A stretch of 63,233 bases of DNA. Origin: Blattamonas nauphoetae (lineage: Eukaryota > Preaxostyla > Oxymonadida). The stretch is from the NCBI GenBank assembly GCA_033064195.1, contig JARBJD010000394.1:1-63233 (forward strand), read 5' to 3'. The stretch's first letter is position 1; the number at the start of each line of letters is the position of its first letter. The position numbers were made by a program, and so were the translations under genes. The notes beneath the pieces are model-generated. The model was not told the DNA's origin, ran no database searches, and was given only the letters and a program-made list of their open reading frames with translations. This document shows, piece after piece, positions 57,796 to 63,233 of this stretch.

Positions 57796-59480
57796 AAATA
57801 CTGAAAATCTATTTTTGACCACAAATCAATGAAATCCAATGTGAGAACCATTTCGAAAAATTCTGAAAAAAATTCTAAAATCTCGGGGACACTGTCGGTC
57901 ATCGATCAAGACAATTCCGATGAAAATCGGTTGAGAATTCGTCGAACTGTGAACCGGACTTAGGTCGAAAAAGTGACCAAAAAAGTCGATGTTCCGATTT
58001 TGCTACTATGAACCGCTTTATGTCTCAAATTGTGTTCAAACACGTTTGATTGTGACGGAAATCATTTTGAAAGGTAGGATTTTCGATAAAAAGCACTTCT
58101 GAGATTTTTGGTTTGATCCGACCCATATCCATGGTCAAAATCTCGAAATTTTTTCTGGGAGGTTTGGACTTTCAGCACTATCATTTTCTGGACCACTTTC
58201 GTCCCCTATTAACGTTTTTACACTCCATTTACTTCCCCGACGTCAGGTGACGATTCGGTGGATCTCGACATTTGTCACCACAAGTTTCGGACACTTTTTC
58301 ATGAATTTTCACATTTCACTACTTTCACTTCATTTACTCCGTTATTACATCATTTTAACGAACATAAGTCGACGCGAGACGTATAGCGCATTTCCTTAGT
58401 TTCATTTTGTTGGTTCTTCACATCACCGTTTTGACACAACATTTTCACACAACATGCACACTATTAGATTTTTGCCCCGATTTTCACTAACAATTCCTTC
58501 ATTCTCACCATTCGAGAAGGCTGTGCCTAAATTTTCAGAATTTTTTGTCGGATAGTTGTCTCAAAATTTCACTTTTTTGATTCGTCATTTCACAGGTTTT
58601 CACAGTGTTTGCATGTTTGAACACCACTTCAGCCCCTTCTTTCTCACATCATTCTCTCCACATTTCACCTCGAGTTGAACCATTACTCCTCTCCATTTTT
58701 CTCACATCACTTCCATTTTGTAGGCCGTTCTCACTTCACTAGCACATCATTTTAGTCAACTTTTCATCAACTTTTTCACAAAAACAGAGTAAATGAAAGC
58801 GAAACAAGCATGAACACAACGGGCAAGTATGAAACTGAGAGGGAAATTGACGATCGTGAAAACGGTGTGAAATGTGGCGTCAATAGTGAAAATTAGGTCT
58901 GTGTTCCGGTTTTTCTCTCTTAAAAACAACGAAAATGATTCAAAAATGTACGTGATATGATGAAGATTACGGAAAAATTCCGAGATATGAAGTGAGCCGT
59001 TGAAAGTGAGATCTCTGCAGAATGTCGGAATCTTCACTTAACGAGAATTAGTGTGTTGTATTGGAGAAAAAGTTTGAACGAACTGAGTATGAATGAAGTG
59101 GTTAAAAACAGTAAACAACGAGAAAACGAAGACGGAAGTGGTCATGAAAATGAAAACATAACGAGTGAAAATGAAGTGACAATTCGGTTGAAACTAGTGA
59201 AAACAGAGCTGAAACAAGATAAAAATGATGTCGATATGGTGAAGAATGCATACTTTTACCGAGATCTGGACCCGGTTGTGAATCGCTCAATAACTCTGCA
59301 AAAGTCCGGAATCTTCAAAAAACGGAGCATACCACGATGATCTCCAACTGCCAACGGATCCAAAACGCGACAAATCAGAACGAAACTATCACTTGTGAGA
59401 AATGAGTGATCGAACCCATTGATCCTCGTTTCTAGTGAAAAATCCAAAACTGAGAAATCAACGAAAGAAAATCTAATTTT
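57796..59480. other. AT-rich gap inside the Polinton relic
   Basis: About 1.7 kb with no frame above 95 codons. TTTTCAC/GTGAAAA words are frequent in both orientations across 58000-59350, which may reflect a degraded inverted-repeat insertion, but I could not align two arms. No recognised gene. Confidence 0.4.
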
Positions 59481-59481
59481 G

Positions 59482-59501
59482 AATTTTTTAATTTGTATTA
59501 A
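59482..59501 (+). promoter_or_regulatory. Shared AT-rich start motif, copy 2 second ORF
   Basis: TTTTTTAATTTGTATTAA directly before ATG 59502, identical in its core to the copy 1 motif at 13230-13255. Confidence 0.55.
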
Positions 59502-59891
59502 ATGAATCCAACTGCGATGTACAAGGAAAGACGTCGAGTATGTTCAGAACAAGCATTAATTGAATCAATGAGAGAAGAGAACTGTTCGCTAGTCTCTGAG
59601 TATGTCAGAAATAATGTGCCGGTGACGTATGTTCATGAGGGAGTTGAATGGAGAATAAAACCAAAGTTGTGGAATCAGGGAAACAGACCGCACTTAGCGA
59701 AACGTCGACACTACACTCAATCATTCGTCGACAATGAACTGAAGAAATATAATTGTGAGCTCGTCGGTGAGTACACCAAAGTTCTGGTTCCATTCACATA
59801 TCGAGAGATTGGCGGAAGTGAAGTGTTCAGAATTAGACTTGATTCCTGGTTAAAGGCAACGATAAAGCCCCATCTGAGAAAACAGAAATAA
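59502..59891 (+). CDS. Small Polinton ORF, YTQSF module protein, copy 2
   Basis: 129 codons ending TAA, closely matching 12804-13229 of copy 1 in position and sequence (VEWRIKPKLWNQGNRPH shared almost exactly). Two modules. It lies 43 bp upstream of the polymerase region, as in copy 1, so the gene pair order is conserved. Unknown function. Part of the fossil element. Confidence 0.65.
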   Translation: MNPTAMYKERRRVCSEQALIESMREENCSLVSEYVRNNVPVTYVHEGVEWRIKPKLWNQGNRPHLAKRRHYTQSFVDNELKKYNCELVGEYTKVLVPFTYREIGGSEVFRIRLDSWLKATIKPHLRKQK

Positions 59892-59913
59892 ACGCTCAAC
59901 TTTTTTTCTTTTC

Positions 59914-59934
59914 GGATTTTTTAATTTGTAGTAA
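59914..59934 (+). promoter_or_regulatory. Shared AT-rich start motif, copy 2 polymerase
   Basis: TTTTTTAATTTGTAGTAA directly before ATG 59935; the polymerase versions in both copies share the GTAGTAA ending. Confidence 0.55.
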
Positions 59935-62900
59935 ATGGCGGCGACACTGAAATTTGTCACAGACAGCATCACGAAAATTAGGAGACTATTTCCAAACACC
60001 ACCTTTGAATTCAAGGATGAACATGGCTATGATCGAACATATAATCCAAACATTAGAAACTACCAACATCATCGTGCATATCTCTTGTCAATGCTCAAGA
60101 ATCCAGATCTCCACTTTGAAGGAGAAATAAGGAATATTACCAACTATCAGATTGATGATTTTATTCACAAACTGGAAGAGCACAAAAACAATGCAATGAT
60201 GAATGAAGAAGACAACAAAGCAAGAATGCAAATCATGAACGAAAATCCAAGAGTGAACAAAGATGAACTGAAGAAGCAAGTGTTCAGAATGACGTGGAAA
60301 CTGAAATCAATTGAAGAGAAGCTGATGGATCATTGGATGAAGAATCTGTTAATCATTCAGAAGAAAAATGAACAAATGGAAAAGAGAGAAGTGCAGACAT
60401 TTGATGGATTTGAAGAATGTATACTACTTGCTGAACCACGTGACAAAGCAGCATTCAATTCTTGTCTCATGGATGCACGAAGGAAGTTCAAAAAGAATGA
60501 AGTCGAGAAGGTTGAAGATAATGGAAAACCATATCAACTGTACTTCCACAATCATCTGAAGAATGTTGAAGAAATCGCAACATTCATCAAAGCAGTGTTC
60601 GACAAAGAGAAAGATCATCCATTCAAGATTAGTATTGACTTTGGAAAGATCATCGAGAGAAAAGACAAAGATGAGACAACTTACAATGACTTCAGACCAG
60701 AATTGGAGAACACATCAAAGAGTTTTCCGACAGTGATAAGAAGTGCAGGAGACATCAATGAGTATTCAAAATATGCGATCAATCTGATCAAAGAATCACA
60801 AGAGAGAACACTGATGGATACGAAGACAATGTACATTGCATTCCACTCCATTCTAGTTGCAGTCTATCGATTCCCAGTTGCAGGAAAAGCAAATGCAATT
60901 CTCACTGAACACATCAAAACGAGAAACGTTCGGTACATCGATTCTGAGTTCAACATCTGCTTCTTTCAATCATTGTCGTTCCTCACCCTTCCTGAAGTGC
61001 CTGGGAAAAAGATATCAATCAATATGAGAAACGTTGAAGCAAAACGATTGTTCGCTGTGCATAAGAAGCTGACCCATCTCAAACCACATCAACTTACTGA
61101 GCACTTGCGAAAATATCCTGGATTTGATATTGCATGTGATATGGAGACAGTCATGCAAGAATTTAACATCACAGTTCACATTTATGAATTTGACGAAGAC
61201 AAGAAGAAGTATTTCCTAAGTCAATCGTATGTCAACGAAAATGACGATGCAAGAGTTCTTCCCATCTTGATGATTCCACTTACAGCCACACTCGTTCATG
61301 TGATGTTCATTGTTGATCCTGAGAAAATCACTGGATACAAACTCTGTCCTTATTGTCAGTCAAGAGGATTCCAAGTCAAGGATTCTCACTTCAAGACGTA
61401 CTACGAGAAGCATCTCAAAGAGTGCAAAGAGCTTGATGGAAAACATGTGAAGAAGATCACTCTTGACAAAACACCAAGACCATATGTTCCACATATCCTC
61501 AACAATAGAACTTATGAATTTCTGATGGCACATAAGAGACAAGACGAGTTCAAACCAACGCAGTACTACATCACGTACGATTTCGAAACGATGGAAGATC
61601 TCATTCTTGATAATCTATTCTCTGATGACAATACTCAGTTGATTTCTCATCTGAAGCCTCTCTCCGTTGCATCATCAATTCAGACAAAATCAGGTGTGAA
61701 GTCAATCTATTATGATCTTCGAGATGGAAAGGACTTCGTGAAGCAATGGATCAGAGAACTCTTCAAATACGCTGAGACAGTTCGAGAGGACAACTACTAC
61801 GAAGACCCTGAAATACCATCTCAGAATGAAGTCAGTGTGATTGGGTTCAACAGTTCCAGATTTGACATAAACCTCATCTTCCGTGATCTCGTTGACAAGG
61901 ATTGGAAAGTGGTGAGTTTTCTTGGATCAACAACGAAGTATAAACAAGTACTGATCAGACACGAGAAAACCCAACAAGTACTTCGATTCATTGACATGAT
62001 GTCGTACACAGGACCAATGACATTGGATAATGCAGTGAAGGCTTTTGGAGGAAACACTACACTTCAGAAATCATTCTTTGCTTACGAATCATTTGATTCA
62101 TCAGACTACAACACAGTGCTGAGCAAACAAGAACCATTCTCCAAATATGAATTCTATTCCAGTCTGAACAACAGTGAAATGTCCGACAGTGATTACCAAA
62201 TGTACCTTGATGATTGGAACAAACAAGGATTCAAGAACCGTTGGGAATACCTCAAGTTCTATAACACTAGAGACGTCGAATGTATGATTGCACCACTGGA
62301 CAATCTGATTGCTCTGAACTTCCAATACAAAGTGGATATGTTGCACAATCTCTCACTCTCAGCCAATGCTTCAGCAATCAAGTATGCATGTGCCTACAAG
62401 GACTTTGATATCGACGATGATTTCAATAGAGTGGATCAATCTGGTGAAATAAAAATCACCAAGCAATACTGGAAGTACAAAGTTGAAGGATACAGGTATC
62501 AAGACCAGAAAGCTCATCGCAGTACTGATAAAAATGTCACTGAAGCAGACTATGAGTGGTTCGTTCAACAGTGCAAGAGAGTGTGCTACATCTGCAAGAG
62601 TCACTTCTCACAAGCAGTTCGACCAACACTGGACAGAATCGACAATTCGAAAGGACATTCAAAAGAGAACGTGAAGATCTGCTGTGACTACTGCAACACA
62701 TACAAGTCAGACAAGGATGAACATCTCACTCGATTAAGAATTCAACTGAAGAAGTATTGCATCTGGAAATCACTACCAATGACACTGACCCATGAGCAAA
62801 CGTATCACAAGCTGAGGCAGCAGTGACTAGTGGATTATCGAATGTTCAACATCGACAGAACATCCAAAGACCAATCCAATACATTCGAGGAGACAACAGA

Positions 62901-63233
62901 GTCATTTCAAGATACTGAACATCATGACTCATGTCTGTGGTGTTGATTTCAATTCACTTTATCCAAGTGCTTTCTCATCAATCAAGAACAAGAACAATCC
63001 ATACACAAATCACAGAATGTACATGCCAGGAAGATGTTTGTTCACTGCAACTGGAGATAAAGAATGTTGGGAGATCATCGAGAACAAGACTCAGAAGACA
63101 CTCTTCGTTGCAGAATTGAAAGGACACATCGATGAAAAGTACATCAACGATTTCATTAACTTCCCACCAATCTTCAGAAACATTGTAGTCAATGCGACTG
63201 AAACATTGGAGAAAGACTTATTCGTTGATGAAG
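59935..63233 (+). pseudogene. pPolB: Polinton protein-primed DNA polymerase B region, copy 2
   Basis: Same motif order as copy 1: Lys/Glu-rich N-terminus, CPYC zinc-type motif (near 61350), YDFETME (near 61580), GFNSSRFD (near 61850), exonuclease III region RDVECM (near 62275), and an HNH-like module with VCYICK, TLDRIDN and CCDYCN (near 62585-62710). Motif A-region sequence follows near the window edge. Protein-primed B-type polymerases copy linear DNA with a terminal protein. It is a fossil and looks broken; the C-terminal part lies outside the window. Confidence 0.75.

Larger units (their letters stand above)
57202..63233 (+). mobile_element. Polinton/Maverick relic, copy 2, running off the window
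   Basis: A second fossil Polinton-type element on the plus strand. Parts seen: small ORF 57202-57795, a 1.7-kb AT-rich segment without genes, small ORF 59502-59891, and the protein-primed DNA polymerase region from 59935 to the window edge. It looks broken, with about two breaks in the visible part. No capsid, integrase, ATPase or protease gene is seen in the window. Closely related to copy 1 and in opposite orientation. The left end is not defined. Confidence 0.75.

Noticed and set aside
58756-59340. Two genes on opposite strands in the 1.7-kb gap of Polinton copy 2
   Set aside because: Frames are under 100 codons, overlap each other and show no motif or shared start context.

Overview
The window is nuclear DNA of an anaerobic protist, most likely an oxymonad of the Blattamonas type (inference). 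The signs are short GT-AG introns (31-104 bp where I can place them), right-handed beta-helix surface proteins, a large family of helical-repeat proteins, kinase-ubiquitin fusions and Maverick/Polinton relics. Codon UAG seems to be read as glutamine: two otherwise clean host frames each carry two internal TAGs, other coding-like stretches carry more, and no intact host gene ends in TAG.

Layout. 1-470 holds two minisatellites. 868-4516 (+) is a large unrecognised gene with clear introns at its start and a disturbed second half. 5306-6441 (-) is a helical-repeat gene and 6526-8819 (-) an LCAT/PDAT-like acyltransferase. 9041-13260 (-) is a Polinton relic around a protein-primed DNA polymerase, flanked at 13.3-15.0 kb by a tandem duplication, four copies of a small hairpin and tRNA-like sequences. 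15-26 kb is mostly decayed host coding sequence with a CA-rich tract, a 27-bp coding minisatellite and a decayed surface-receptor/kinase gene. 26127-27507 (+) is an intact pogo-like DD35D transposase gene, facing a coiled-coil gene (27548-28576, -). 28.6-33.9 kb is repeat-rich, with a 598-bp MITE. 33.9-36.5 kb has membrane-protein genes and a decayed ubiquitin-protease-like gene. 37.4-39.1 kb (-) and 39.2-44.3 kb (+) are a divergent pair: a helical-repeat gene and a 1667-residue secreted beta-helix protein. 44529-46535 (+) is a five-exon kinase with a C-terminal ubiquitin-like domain. 46.6-49.4 kb is a decayed PPP phosphatase gene. 49534-50881 is a nested pair of inverted-repeat elements. 51-56.3 kb has helical-repeat genes, including a local duplication. 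From 57202 to the window end runs a second Polinton relic (+).

Only a few genes look fully intact: the beta-helix protein, kinase-UBL, transposase, coiled-coil protein, small membrane protein and one helical-repeat gene. They look like parts of a surface, signalling and ubiquitin repertoire, not a co-regulated pathway. Many other host genes show frame changes, often at homopolymers, so assembly error and real decay cannot be separated from sequence alone. The two Polinton relics are in opposite orientation about 45 kb apart and their polymerases are roughly nine-tenths identical at protein level by eye.
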